NCBI RefSeq assembly: GCF_963678975.1
Contig: NC_089275.1
Location: 25,419,977-25,483,976, forward strand
Reading direction: 5' to 3'
Length of the DNA stretch: 64,000 nt
Origin: Dysidea avara
Taxonomy: Eukaryota > Porifera > Demospongiae > Dictyoceratida > Dysideidae
In this document: in pieces, positions 21,061 through 32,442 of the stretch
How the letters are laid out: every line of letters starts with the position of its first letter
How positions within the stretch are numbered: the first letter of the stretch is position 1
Notes under the pieces: model-generated
Seen by the model: the letters and a program-made list of their open reading frames with translations, nothing else
The model's database searches: none
What the model was told of the DNA's origin: nothing
Translations under genes and position numbers: made by a program

Positions 21061-24000
21061 TCAGTACAAAAATAATAGTAAACTAGATGCCATTATAGCC
21101 ATCCCTATTATCAGGGAGACAGGAACTAAATGACGTGTCTTATCTTGAGAATACTTGTAGGCAGTTGGTAACAGTTCCATTAGTGATATGTACACCATCA
21201 TTCCTGCTACAAGGCCAAACAATACTCCATATACAACTGAGCCAAACAACTCTTTAAAAATCAGCCAGCCAAGTAAGGCCCCGATTGGTTCTGAAATTCC
21301 AGAAAGGAATGACCACCACAGAGCCTTCAGTTTACTACCAGTAGCAAAGTACACTGGCATAGCAACACACACACCTTCAGGAACGTTATGCATGGCTATT
21401 GCTATAGCTAGTGCTGCTCCCAGTGATGGAGATGAAAGGGTGGCCACAAATGTTGCAATTCCCTCAGGAAAGTTGTGTATCCCAATTGCCAGACATGTCA
21501 GCAGTCCCATCTTACGAAGACTATTCGTGCTGTGCTCTTGTTTGTTATCAGCAGTGTTTTCCTTGATAGATCCCTTCTCCAACTAAAAGATAAACAACAT
21601 GTAACAAGTGATGCATAAGTTACTCTAATATACTGTAGGTTTATAGAGCGCCCTGATTGTTAGTAGGATGTAAACTGGTATACAAAATAATGGTTGATGG
21701 AAGTGCTGAAACAATTATTTGGTTATTTGACTATTTAGTCGGTATGACACTATTTGATTCATTACCACACTATTCAAATAATTGTTAGCACTTTGTACAC
21801 TGTATTCAGATGGAAAAGCCAGCTTGAAACATAAGATTGTGAATGAAATAATGTATCTATGCTGTACAAATTCTATTTTAGAAAAGATAAAAATAGCTCT
21901 TAGGTTTTACCTTACTCCCTATTCAGTCATTTTGTTCACAACTATTCGAATAGTAAAAATTGCTATTCATTTCAGCACTACTTGATAGCATACATACTTG
22001 AATAGTATTTCATACAGGGGTACAGTACCACCTTTGGGTCACATATAGGTGGATGCAAATTATGGGAAGTTATGGTCACCAGGAGCACATCGAATCCTAT
22101 GGACAAGGCAGCATATAACTTCGTAAACAGCAAAATTCAAACATGGCTGCCATGTACTATAATAAGTAACTTATAAAATTTCCAAATTAGGATATTATGC
22201 GAAGGTGCATGCTCGAGTACGTCACATTTCAATGCAACAAAACAAAGCTATGGAAATGAAGTTCAATGGCATGAAGGAGGAATAGTAGCACAGGCTTAGC
22301 AGGATAGTCTTCCTACAGTCACTAATCATGTGAAATTACTCTGCTTGACTATTCCAAGCTTTACCTTCGACTCAACAATCTTCCTATGGACTACTATGCA
22401 CAGATTATCAGTTCAGCCTTCCTGTGGTGCAGTTCTTTATTCTTAAAGTGTAACAGCTACCGTTTTCAGAAGATCTGGGTAAGGATATTCTAACACAAAT
22501 AGCAGTTCTTATACGCGCAGTTATATGGCTTCTTGTAATTTTATGAAATAGTATAGAGAGGCTTTGTAGTGAGCAAAAGGCTTTTTATTGCATTGTATTT
22601 GCCATGCAAACTATTGGTAGCGATATCAGTTCTCAGAGCATTTGTACAGATTACCGATATGGTAGAAATTGCCATATCAGCAGCTGATCCGATCACCGAT
22701 CCGATTATCGGTACATCTCTAGTAGCAGCCCATCCAGTGTATCTCTGTTGTGCGCAAGAATGATGTAATCAATTATATACATAGTAACATCGGACACCAT
22801 GTTTGAATTTTGCCCATGGTATTGGTAGTGTACATGCTCCCTTGTCCATAGGGTCCGAATGAGCTCCAGACCATGTTTTCCCTTTATTTATGTGGTGATT
22901 GTTTGCCATCCCAATACAATTGTAAAACCCCCTCCTCTAGCATATTTTAACTAGAGGTGCACTGATATGGAAATTTTCCAATATTCCGATAACTAATATA
23001 TTGGCTACAAAAGTTACTGATTCTGATACCTATATCTGAACATAAAGGTTTTCAGTATGGACACTACAATAAATGTTTAAAAAATGTGGCAAAAAACTTA
23101 ATCCTTAAAGCCACAAAAAGCTTTACAAAACGCATATGCACCACATCCGCATAGTGGCTACTGATACTGATTGATCGATAACTCGTACAGTATATGGAAG
23201 GCCACACGGACTTGAAATCAAGATTTTCGGAATGCTGACATCACAAAGAATAAAATGGTGTCCAAGTTTTACTGATTTTGATGCTCCTTCGCCAAGTTAT
23301 GACGGTTTAAACACAGGGATGTAAATTCGCATACAGTTTTAGAGAAGAAGCAATCTTTGAGGTTTGTAAACACTGTAGACTCTAGTCGTGTGGAAGGTGT
23401 TTCTGTCAATGTACAAGTTGATATGGCCCACTGTGGCACGGTTCAAGCAGCGTTGCTTTCAGCAAGTCCCTCAAGATTAGTCACCTTGTTATCATCTTCA
23501 CTAGCGAAGCGTTAGAGTGAGCTGATGGCCAATTGAGGACAGATTTTCAATTTAAACTAGACGAAGAAGATCGTGAAACACAAGGAGAAACAGTACTAAC
23601 TGTTTTATTATTGACATCTGTAAGTATATAACACTTTGTTATGAAAACAGTTGTTGGTTAAACTTCATGCATTTTTCATGCGTTTTCTATTTTGCCACAT
23701 ATGCGCCTTTAAGGGTTAAAAGGTGGTCACTAAAACCTACATGTATGTAAAGAAAAAAAAAGAATTGTGAAAAAGGTAGTGATAAAAAGGTCTGTAAAAA
23801 AGAAAAAGTATGACTTGAACCCTGGCCATGAAAACCTTTGCAACTTAAGACTCATGCTTTAACTATAGTGCTACCAAGTCAACCATGGAATGCCTTTGAC
23901 AATTATAGTACCTATGTGTAATATCTGCTCTTATCCGCTAAAAAGATCAGATTCGATTGTGGGATTGGCTGTCTTCATTATTGTCTGTGATGCTTTCTAA

Positions 24001-26270
24001 CCGATCCTAGGCAAGGCAAGAAGCAAGGACACTTTACTTCAGTGCTTTCTAACATTTCATGACAAGGGAAGTCATATTTCTACAATATATCCTATACTTC
24101 AGCTGATTCTGCTGACCCGAGTGGGCACTATTTAGACTCTCTGAATTCAAACTGCAACTAAATGTCTACAAAGAATGCTACATCTCCAAGTAAGCAGAGA
24201 GGTATTGACAGGAAAAGGCATGCTAATTTTACCCCACCAAATTCTAAGCAGCAAAAGGACAAGAACAAAGAAACTGTAACTGAACCAGAGGATATATGTG
24301 CTGTGTGTGACGAGCCAATCTTAGAATGGTCAGAAACTAGTGATGGACAGGAGGCTATATTTTGCGAAGGCCGTTGTAATGCCTGGATGCACCGTAAATG
24401 CAGTGGACTATCTTCAACCTTATTTGATATCCTTAGTAATGAATCGAAAGAACCTTACCGCTGTTGTCACTGCATTTTTACACATCAAAGAGATGAAATT
24501 AACATCCTAAAACAACTTGTTGAGTCTTTGACTGAAAAAATTTCTAGCTTGGAATCCAACAACTCTATCACATCCAACTCAACTTCCAAAACTCCGAATT
24601 TAATAGAAGCTAACCACTCCATCACAACTTCTGAAACTCCAATAAGTAATCATAATCACCTTTGTACTCCTTCCTCAGGTCTTGTTGAACCTCCCAAGGC
24701 AAAATCTGATAAACTGTTTAATGTGGTCATGTATGGAATTAAAGAATCCCAACCAAACAGTTCACGAGCCACTAGACTAAAACATGACATGGAAGCCATG
24801 CAAAATGTGCTTACTAATATTGATCCTGCTCTCTCTAAGTCATCTATTAGGGATTTCCATCGACTAGGAAAATACAATACCTCCAATCCAAAACCCAGAC
24901 CTATATTAATTAAATTTCTTCGCACTTTTGATGCAACATCTGTCTTATCTAAAAGATCCTCAGTACCAAGACCAATTCTAATCAAACCTGTCATGACCAG
25001 AGAAGAAAGAGCAATCGAAGCAGTCTATCTGAGAACAAGGTGGCAATTAGCTCAGAATGGCACTGACAAGAATTTTGTCAGGCTAAGAGGAAACAACATT
25101 TATGTCAACAAGAGTCTCTTTGGCACAATTGAAAGGTCCAGCAGCACAGAATCATATGTAATGACTCCTATTACTACCAATGATCATTAAGTTATTAACT
25201 TTGACGATAAGAGCAACTGTACATGTTACTTAACTTCTTTCTCAAGAATTTATCAATTACAGCCACCCACCTTCAATCTAAACTCTCCTTAGCAACTGTA
25301 CGTATGTATGTATGTATGTAAATAAATATGTAAATAAGTAACATAGGGTAATGTACAAGGCTGTTGGTACAAGTTACCTTCAGGCCTTTGGTGTGTTTAC
25401 ACCATAAAGTTTTAAATAAAATAAATAAATTAGTCAACTTTTTATTGATACCGATATCAATACTGGTGCACCTCTAATTTTAATCACCAAGATTTCCCAA
25501 TGGAGCATCCAACTGTCAGTGCTGATACTGTACTGAATGTGATCTAGTTAACCTTATCCCCACCATTTGGTAAACATGTAACTAAACACAATACACACCT
25601 TGTCAAGCATTTCGGCATAAGATGCTCTTCTAACCATCTTTGGCTCACTATTCTCCGTGTTATCACCAGGTGTATTTCTCAGTTCTTCACAAGCAAAATT
25701 AGTGATAGACGGTAACTCATCAGAAATCATAACATCAGATTTATCCTTACTGATAGTTGATGACGTAGAGTTAGTTTCAGGTAGTACACATGAAGGGCAA
25801 TTTGATTCAGTTACGTCCACGGTTCCTTTATTTGTTGAGGAATTCTTATACCAACTGGAATTACAACAGTATAAAAACCCACAGTCCAACTTTATGAGAA
25901 ATTTTGTCAGTAAGTCAAGCACTATTGTTAATAGAATTCCACCGAAAAAGCTAGCAACTGCAACTAGGTCATAATGCTCTGGTATTTCACAGCAAAAGTA
26001 CTGGTTGGATTTAGTCAGTATTTCAGTGAAGGACACATACAACATCACACCAGCAGCCAGGGCTAAACTACAAGCTAGCCATTGTTTACTGGTTCTCTTC
26101 ACACAAGGAATAAATGGGAGAAAACTGCCGAGAAGTGTGGCCAGTCCAGCAGCAATAGTGAGACCAAATGCAAGACCCACATTATCACCTCCTTGATCAT
26201 CACACAGCTCAGGAAGTGGACAATCGTCTTTTGTATAGTTCAGGATAGTAGTAGTGTTTGACATATCCAT
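21061..26270 (-). CDS. ZIP zinc transporter (ZupT/ZTP29-like), two coding exons
   Basis: Exon 1 (26270-25599, 224 codons, from ATG) joins exon 2 (21582-21061) in phase 0 across a GT-AG intron of about 4.0 kb, giving about 397 aa. TM1-3 are in exon 1: VGLAFGLTIAAGLATLLGSF, QWLACSLALAAGVMLYVSF, then FFGGILLTIVLDLL. They are followed by a long Ser/Thr/Asn-rich loop and the junction MLDK|LEKG. Exon 2 carries the signature pair HNFPEGIATF and HNVPEGVCVAMPVYFATG, whose His/Glu residues bind metal in ZIP proteins, and four or five further TMs. It should move Zn2+ (or Fe2+/Mn2+) into the cytosol. The motifs are closer to bacterial ZupT and plant ZTP29 than to LIV-1 ZIPs. A broken duplicate lies at 38821-40239. 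Confidence 0.93.
22085..22865. repeat. Diverged foldback element in the ZIP intron
   Basis: Left-arm segments CTATGGACAAGG and AAAATTCAAACATGG recur inverted on the right as CCATGTTTGAATTTTG and CCTTGTCCATAGG. The arms are about 90 bp and the loop about 600 bp. Inside, near 22600-22722, is a lone hAT-type end (CCGATTATCGGTACATCTCTA) related to the right end of the 30346 element. Confidence 0.6.
23803..23890 (-). repeat. tRNA-derived SINE head
   Basis: On the minus strand, GGTTGACTTGGTAGCACT (A-box-like) is followed by GTTAAAGCATGAGTCTTAAG and then CCAGGGTTCAAGTCAT (B-box-like), with tRNA-like spacing. It is not an intact tRNA cloverleaf by eye. Confidence 0.5.
24162..25190 (+). CDS. LINE ORF1 with PHD finger, no ORF2 attached
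   Basis: This is a 342-aa open frame. Residues 46-106 hold a C4HC3 PHD-type finger: CAVCDEPILEW, FCEGRCNAWMHRKCSGL and YRCCHC. Then come a short coiled coil (ILKQLVESLTEKISSLESN), a Ser/Thr-rich linker, and a C-terminal RRM-like domain (NVVMYGIKES, FHRLGKYN, RPILIKFL). PHD fingers in ORF1 are known in CR1-type LINEs. After the stop are about 190 bp, a GGTGTGTTTACACC hairpin and an AAATAAATAAAT tail near 25430, after which hAT sequence resumes. No RT lies between ORF1 and the tail, so this copy is ORF1-only. Its tail differs from that of the 11216 LINE, so they are different families. Confidence 0.8.
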   Translation: MSTKNATSPSKQRGIDRKRHANFTPPNSKQQKDKNKETVTEPEDICAVCDEPILEWSETSDGQEAIFCEGRCNAWMHRKCSGLSSTLFDILSNESKEPYRCCHCIFTHQRDEINILKQLVESLTEKISSLESNNSITSNSTSKTPNLIEANHSITTSETPISNHNHLCTPSSGLVEPPKAKSDKLFNVVMYGIKESQPNSSRATRLKHDMEAMQNVLTNIDPALSKSSIRDFHRLGKYNTSNPKPRPILIKFLRTFDATSVLSKRSSVPRPILIKPVMTREERAIEAVYLRTRWQLAQNGTDKNFVRLRGNNIYVNKSLFGTIERSSSTESYVMTPITTNDH

Positions 26271-26725
26271 TATGACCTATAGAAAACACATGCATAAGAA
26301 CGTAGAGCCATGAGACTATACTGTATCAGTGGAAATCACACCAACAACAATATACATGTAGTTTCAATACAATAAGTATACGAAACTGCAGGATACAGTA
26401 ATTTGATCCATAAAAAAGTTGATGTGCTTCTTCGTATAAGTTAGTAAGTTACAAACAAAGTAAGTATGCCTTTAACGTATTAGTGTCAGTGGCGGATCTA
26501 GGATTTTTAAAAGGGGGTTTCTGAAAGTTGGTATAGCTATAAGGCATCTGATGACATTTCTCCAGAAACTTTGTGATTTTAGAAGCTCTGAGATCAGATT
26601 TTAGGCTACTTTAATAAATCCAATGTTTTAAACTGTAAATACTATAGCTAACTATAGGGCAAAGGTGGTGACTATAAGCTGTAGCTTTGATTGCTCTATT
26701 AGAGTAGTTACTTGACTGCTCTATT

Positions 26726-28256
26726 ATAGGGTCTGTAATCCGAAGAATCAACTTTTACAAATTGATCCCCCTACCATTGTGGGATGTTCATTGTAGTATC
26801 CCATTGCTAGATCCACCATGAAACCGGAGACACAATTGTTGTCTTCACAGAAATATCGATTTCAGTATTTCGCAAGATGCTAATTTTGTTTTTAAAAATT
26901 TGTGCTCCGCACAAAGGAGCGGACAAAACTTGTTACTTAGCTAGATATTATCTAGAGTTATTGTGTAGTTAAAAAGTACGTACAGTAATAAGCAAATGAT
27001 TCACTGGGTTCCCGGTACAGGGGTACAGGGTTGCTTTCTTTCAAAAATCAGAAAACAAAACACAATTTTTCAAATTCAAACTGCCCTACCTGGAGCCAAG
27101 ACAAGAAAAGCCAACTTTTCCTCATAGTGATGTGGTAAGGTTGGATGCATAGTTTGTCTACGCTGTTAGTCTGGAAAGGATCTGAGACTTCTCACCATCT
27201 GGTGAAGAACGTCAAAATTTTCAGTCGTCATTCCACAGGATTCTCTCAATGGTGCCAAAGTCCTTTCCAGTACTTCTGATGTGACACTGGTCACCTAATT
27301 TTGTTTAGAATGATGATAAATTATGGTCCACAAGTTTGGTAGTATTAGCAGTTGGTGTTTCTGTGATTTCGTACGATGCAGTATACCAGCAGCTCGCCAG
27401 GAGCTCCTCCCAGCTCGAATCGAAAATGAAAGATTTTGTGCTTTTTTTGGTCTGTTTTGGGATATTTTGCAATATAATGGTGATGTAGGGTGATCTAGTA
27501 AATATTTGAAGCTGCTGTGGAGCATGAGAGGTGAAGTCAAATTTGGACAATTTAGCTTGCTGCTGTGGTGCATTGCTTAGAGTGAGGCGTGGAATCTGTG
27601 CATGAAATAATAATTGATAACCGCTGCTACCGAACATCCAGAGACATCTTTTGCCATAGTTTTAGTCAATAAGTAATGATTGTTGTGGCTGTAGAAGCAC
27701 TGGAAATGGCTAGAGAGTGCGACACAATTCTTTAATGCTGTAGAAAATTTTGACACTTGTCACCCAGATCATAGATTATCGATAATCTATGCCCAGATGG
27801 TGAGAAGTCTCGGATCTTTTCCAAACTAACAGAATAGACAGACTATACACCCAACCATATCGAAACACTATGAAGAAGCGTTGGCTTCTCTTGCCGTGGG
27901 TGGTAGGGCAGTTTGAAATCGAAAATTTATATTTCTTTGTCTGTTTTTTCAAAGAAAGCAGCCCTGTGCCGGTCACTCAGCAAATAATTTGCTTATTACT
28001 GTGCGTACTTATTATCTACAAAACTCTGGATATGATCTGGCTAAGTAGCAAGTTTCATCCGGTCCTTTGTGTGGAGCACGAAATTCTAAAAATAAATTTT
28101 GCATCTCGTGATATACTAAGAATGATATTTCTGTGAAGACAACAATCGTGTCTCCGGTTTCATGGTGGATCTAGCAATGGGGATACTACAATGAACATTC
28201 CACAATGGTAGGGGGATTGATTTGTAAAAGTTGATTTTTCGGATTGCGGACCCTAT
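26726..28256. mobile_element. Foldback element, arms about 480 bp
   Basis: The left end ATAGGGTCTGTAATCCGAAG is inverted on the right as CGGATTGCGGACCCTAT. The arms run to about 27210 and from about 27750, for example CATGAAACCGGAGACACAAT against its inverse near 28150. The arms have diverged by substitutions and small indels. CTATT flanks both ends (26721-26725 and 28257-28261), and both lie in a CTCTATTAGAGTA-like motif. The right arm carries a 22-bp palindrome (27770). Frames in the arms are not conserved between arms. Confidence 0.75.
27770..27791. repeat. 22-bp perfect CATAGAT palindrome
   Basis: The 11-bp arm CATAGATTATC is followed by its exact inverse GATAATCTATG. CCCAGAT flanks both sides (27763-27769 and 27792-27798), a perfect 7-bp repeat. 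The opposite arm of the host foldback (about 27200-27215) has a single (A/C)CCAGAT-like site without the palindrome, which serves as an empty-site reference. Confidence 0.88.
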
Positions 28257-28327
28257 CTATTAGAGTATCTCGATCGTTTTTAATGCAGTGGGAGATGAAA
28301 AGTGAAGTGTTGCTGAGGGTTTAATAG

Positions 28328-28929
28328 TAGTGTAGCACCGACATGAATTTTTTTTCACATTTACCGATTATTTGCCTATTCCTGTAACCGATATGCAGAT
28401 ATTTACCAATATTTTTCAATTCTTCAGAACAGGGGAGGAGGAGCAGAAAATCACCTAAAGTTTATGTGTATAAACTGCATTTGTAATAATAATGTAATCA
28501 ATGTTATTAATTGTGTGGGCAGCCGACCTGCAATGTTTTCTACAGTTTTGCCACTAACTCCTTTCATGGAAAAGGAAGCCAAGTAGTTATAAAACATCTA
28601 AGCCAGCTTATCAAACAGTGTTTATAATGGGATTCCAGTGTGAAGAGTGATCAACTTATTGCGTGGGCGGCCAATAAGTATACACAGCCTACTATAGCCT
28701 TGCAACCATACTTGTGCAAGCAAACAAGCCAAAACAGTTACAAAACAGTTATAGCAAAGTGACAGTCACCACCTTCTTTACTTTCACCTGTTCATTGCCG
28801 TCATTAACGATTGATTGTGGGTTTCGATTAATCAGCAAATTATTTCCGCTTCGTAGCCGATACCGATACTTGTAAAATTAGCTAATTCGGCTGTTACCAA
28901 TAATTCAACCGATTATTGGTGCAACACCA
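28328..28929. mobile_element. hAT-like MITE, 602 bp
   Basis: The left end TAGTGTAGCACCGACATG and right end CGATTATTGGTGCAACACCA are imperfect inverted repeats. TTTAATAG stands on both sides (28320-28327 and 28930-28937), a perfect 8-bp duplication. Subterminal ACCGATAT repeats resemble the other hAT-like copies. Non-coding. Confidence 0.85.
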
Positions 28930-29204
28930 TTTAATAGCTATAAATGGTGTCAGTTAAGTACAGCTGCATGCACGTGACAGAAACACAGTGGCATAGTTGT
29001 TTGATATGACAAATTGTCAGTACAACAATGTTTATGTATTTAGACTTCCATTGAGCTAAATTCAAAAGGGGGTTTCCAGAAACCCATCTAGACCTGCCAC
29101 TGAGTGTTTAACTATGAACGAGGGTGGATTCAAGGGGGTTCTTTGGAAGTCCCCACCAAAGCACATTTCAAAAATACATTCAACAAACTGTGGATGATTA
29201 ATAA

Positions 29205-29422
29205 CATAGCAAAATTTGTGTTCCAGTACTACCTATACTAATTCCGCCTTTAATCAGTATTGAAACTAAAATAATCACTATATATACCGAGACAAAACAG
29301 AGCACTGATTCTAATGTCATTCAGTATTGGGACCTGTTTTTGTCTCAGTTTAGTGAACTTCGTAGTTCCAATACTGAAATATAGCACAATATAGGCAGTA
29401 TTTGTACACGATTTTTGCCGTG
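29205..29422. mobile_element. PIF/Harbinger-like MITE, copy 2
   Basis: It begins CATAGCAAAATTTGTGTTCC and ends TTTTTGCCGTG, with TAA on both sides. It aligns with 15070-15323 and 33143-33376 along its length but is the most diverged of the three. Confidence 0.7.
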
Positions 29423-30337
29423 TAAAAGTCCAGTGTGTGAACTGGCCACTTGACTTCTGCAACACTGTTATGTCATTATAGTGCCAAATACCCTGCTACT
29501 TCAAATTTTATGTACTGACAATAATAAAAGCTATACAGGGAATTTAATACTTCTTGCAATTTCATAAGAAATGCGTAGTGTAAATGCGTACTAGTGTGAA
29601 TGCGTATGCATGCATGTTTTTATAAGTGATTTATCTGGCGCCACAATAATGGTGGATACCCATATCGTGCCTCAGACTGCTTTATACACAAAAATTTTCT
29701 TTAACAGGGTACGTGATAGCATAGGGCTACGTGAACCTTACAAAAAATTATTCAAATTTGATGCATGCACATATTCATACATTAGGGTATGAGACTTTAT
29801 ACCACACTAGAATGACACTCGGCTATGAGAAGTAATTCCTGTCCTTAATCATTGCTATCAGGTACCACTAAAACACTTGCAGCTACTTTTGACATTCAAA
29901 ACTGATAAATTCTGCTAGCATCATGTGCCATTTGATTGGCACATTATTTTGCATGGTTCACGCAAACCGCTGTATTTCACTTCGAGAATAGCAAAATATA
30001 AGAGACACGCATGTACAACCACACTACGCATTTTGCACGAAATTGCAAGTATTCCCTGTAACCAAGGTGCCTTTATCACCACTACTTGTGGAATAGTGAA
30101 CATTCAATGCTGTTTAGGTTGAAATGCTTCCCTTTAATCTTTGCTGGCATCATTAAGGCTAACAACTAAGTGAGCTATGAACACGTTCTACATATTTCAT
30201 TTTTCTTACTAGCTTGAGAACAACTGCAAAACTATGACCACTGTTCTTTGAATCTAGTGCACCCCTCCTTATGAAATTCTAGATCTGCCTTAACCAAAAA
30301 AGCTATATGTCTTGACACTGCTACATGAAAGTTCAGG
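29423..30337. other. Intergenic, nothing recognised
   Basis: AT-rich. Two frames of 60-65 codons overlap on opposite strands near 29925-30122 but show no family features. Confidence 0.4.
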
Positions 30338-30345
30338 CTAATAAT

Positions 30346-31051
30346 TAGAGGTGTACCGATATAAGAAAACTAAACCGATCCGATACCGATACGATATGGA
30401 TTAATCATTTTCAAACCGATACGATACCGATACGATATACCGATATAACTAAGTGTAGCTATTTATGTTTGAAGAACCACATATGCCATGTTTAACTTTA
30501 TTTTAGCTACTGAAGAAACTACTGAAGACAGTCTTAAGATTATTGGCTATGCTTGGTTACCCATGGTGGTGTGGCCTCTATTGACAGCTCAGACTATAAG
30601 GCACCCACAAATATTTTAATACATGCCCCTGCCAAGATTAGTCCAGATTAGTCCGGATTACTCCGCATTTTAATGGCTTGTAGAGATGGCTGGTTGTTTT
30701 ATGCCGTGCTCTTGGTTAATCTTTTTGCTGTTTCCCCAGGCTCATCACTGAGTGTTTGTTGTATGATTGTAAGCTTTGTGACAACAAAACAGTAATTATC
30801 CACGCACTTAGATGGCTTCGCGTAACGTACTGCTTTTAGACAAGGAAGATAACTACTGTTTCCCGCCCTTGTTAGCTAAATAGTAGGGTTTATAATATGG
30901 CTTGATCATTGGACAGTGTCCTCAAGATAGTTCAGTTGTATATCGGTGTATCGTATCGGTTTTTAGCAGCAATATCGGCTCCCACCGATATAGTAGAAAT
31001 GTCTATATCGGCCACCGATACGATATGTATCGGTATATCGGTACACCTCTA
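30346..31051. mobile_element. hAT-like MITE, 706 bp, with GATA-rich ends
   Basis: The left end TAGAGGTGTACCGATATAAG and right end TATATCGGTACACCTCTA are inverted. CTAATAAT flanks both sides (30338-30345 and 31052-31059), a perfect 8-bp duplication. Both subterminal regions carry runs of CCGATACGATA, which in hAT elements often serve as transposase binding sites. Non-coding. Confidence 0.9.
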
Positions 31052-31059
31052 CTAATAAT

Positions 31060-32380
31060 CATGACAGGTGTTACGTTATTGGTAAGCAAACCCAGTATGG
31101 CATTTGAGTACCAGTCTGAAGAACTTACACACTGTAGAAAACCAGTCAAGTAGGTAAGGAGTGAATAAGATCAGAGCCAAGTCAACTCAAAGCAAAAATG
31201 TATACTCAACAAATTAACTTGACAACAATGTGGCAAAGCACTGCTCTAAAGTTAGATCTTCAGTTATCATGCTTTTGTGTGTAAATTCTCTAGATAAAAA
31301 AGACCACCACATTTTGCATGCACACAAGCATAGAAAGCCAAGTAATTTTAAGTCAGCTTATAGCAGGCCAGCTTTTGAGGGAATTCATAACTCATCTTTA
31401 GGCAGTTACTTTGCTCAAACATGATATGAAGATGGATAAGCCTGTGAAACACTTCCACAGCTGTGGAATTCCTAAAGTGATTCACATCATCTAACAAGTG
31501 CAGCATAACAAATAACTACCAGTCAACACAAAGGGAAAATCCACATGAAACACATGAGGTAATTTAATACCCAAACACATGAAATCACCAGTTGTTGTCC
31601 AGTACAAAGAGTAGGGTGGATACCTGTGATGTAAACTCTCTTTAGGGAGTATCATATTTACAATGTAACTTATGACTTCAAGTAATGATCCACACATGCA
31701 TGGGAAAATGTGGTATGGTAACTTTATTAAACCTTAAATGATTCAATATGCAGTGACAAAATATCATTTACTACTAAACTGGTATTCATTTCATGGGAAG
31801 CATACTAGCTAGATAAACATAAATTCACATACGAGACGAAATTACTTCACTGCATAACGTACAGACTTAGTGCGCATACACACAGCAGACTTTATTGAAT
31901 ATATGTGCCATACCAGTTTTAAAGACTCGAGGTTCAAACAGGTGAACTACCAGTTGGCGGTTAGGGAGGACGTTGCTGTCGAGCGTTGCTGTCAAACAAT
32001 TAGTATTAAGAGCGCCTCACTTCAGTTTGATGCCTGTCTAGTGAAATTCCGTCAAACACTGGGTGTTTCATACACATGTCTCACACCGCGGTTTTCATTC
32101 AAAACACGTGAAATTGCTTATTGCGTAAAATGTATCGCCCAGCAAAAACGTGACGTCATTCACGTGATCTTAGGGTTTTGAGTTATCCTAAAAGCCAGAG
32201 GGGGGGTTTCAGAAACTGGTCAAGGCAAAACTATCATAAACAAATCATTATTTTTATGCAATTAGCCAATCAATGGAGTACATTTTAGGAAGTATCAGAG
32301 CATGTAGTCAATTATATATTAGCTATCTACTCTAATAGATCAGTCACATTTTGTATTTTTAGACGGCTTAACCAACACAT
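31060..32380. other. Intergenic, no gene recognised
   Basis: A 103-codon plus-strand frame at 31870-32181 has no recognisable domain and no clear splice context. A CGTGACGTCATTCACGTG segment at about 32148 combines CRE-like and E-box-like sites. GGGGGGGTTTCAGAAACTGG at about 32200 resembles a subterminal piece of the CAGTGGCGGATC family. Confidence 0.4.
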
Positions 32381-32442
32381 TAGTCTGGCGCCGCCGCCCC
32401 CCCCTTCTCGCAAAACTAGAAGGGGCGGGTGGCACCAGACTA
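32381..32442. mobile_element. 62-bp TAGTCTGG palindromic element
   Basis: It begins TAGTCTGGCGCCGCCGCCCC and ends AGGGGCGGGTGGCACCAGACTA, leaving only a short loop. Flanking 9-mers CCAACACAT and ACAACATAT match at 7 of 9. It is the smallest member of the TAGTCT group with a plausible duplication. Confidence 0.65.

Larger units (their letters stand above)
22952..25476. mobile_element. hAT-like element interrupted by a LINE ORF1 unit
   Basis: Ends TAGAGGTGCACTGATATGG and ...TATCAATACTGGTGCACCTCTA are inverted. Flanks ATTTTAAC (22944-22951) and ATTTTAAT (25477-25484) match at 7 of 8, as for hAT. The ends are close to those at 30346-31051. The interior holds a SINE-like head (about 23803) and a PHD-finger LINE ORF1 (24162-25190) with its tail. 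No hAT transposase was seen. The element sits in the intron of the ZIP gene. Confidence 0.75.
26487..29102. mobile_element. CAGTGGCGGATC-end element hosting two later insertions
   Basis: The left end CAGTGGCGGATCTAGGATTTT and right end CATCTAGACCTGCCACTG are inverted. AGTGT flanks both sides (26482-26486 and 29103-29107). Subterminal GGGGGTTTC occurs at both ends. Inside are a foldback (26726-28256) and a hAT-like element (28328-28929). Other members are at 40389-41240 and, partial, at 34750. No transposase was seen. Confidence 0.7.

Noticed and set aside
31870-32181. 103-codon frame as a small gene
   Set aside because: No domain, no homologue recognised and no promoter or splice evidence. 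It could be chance.
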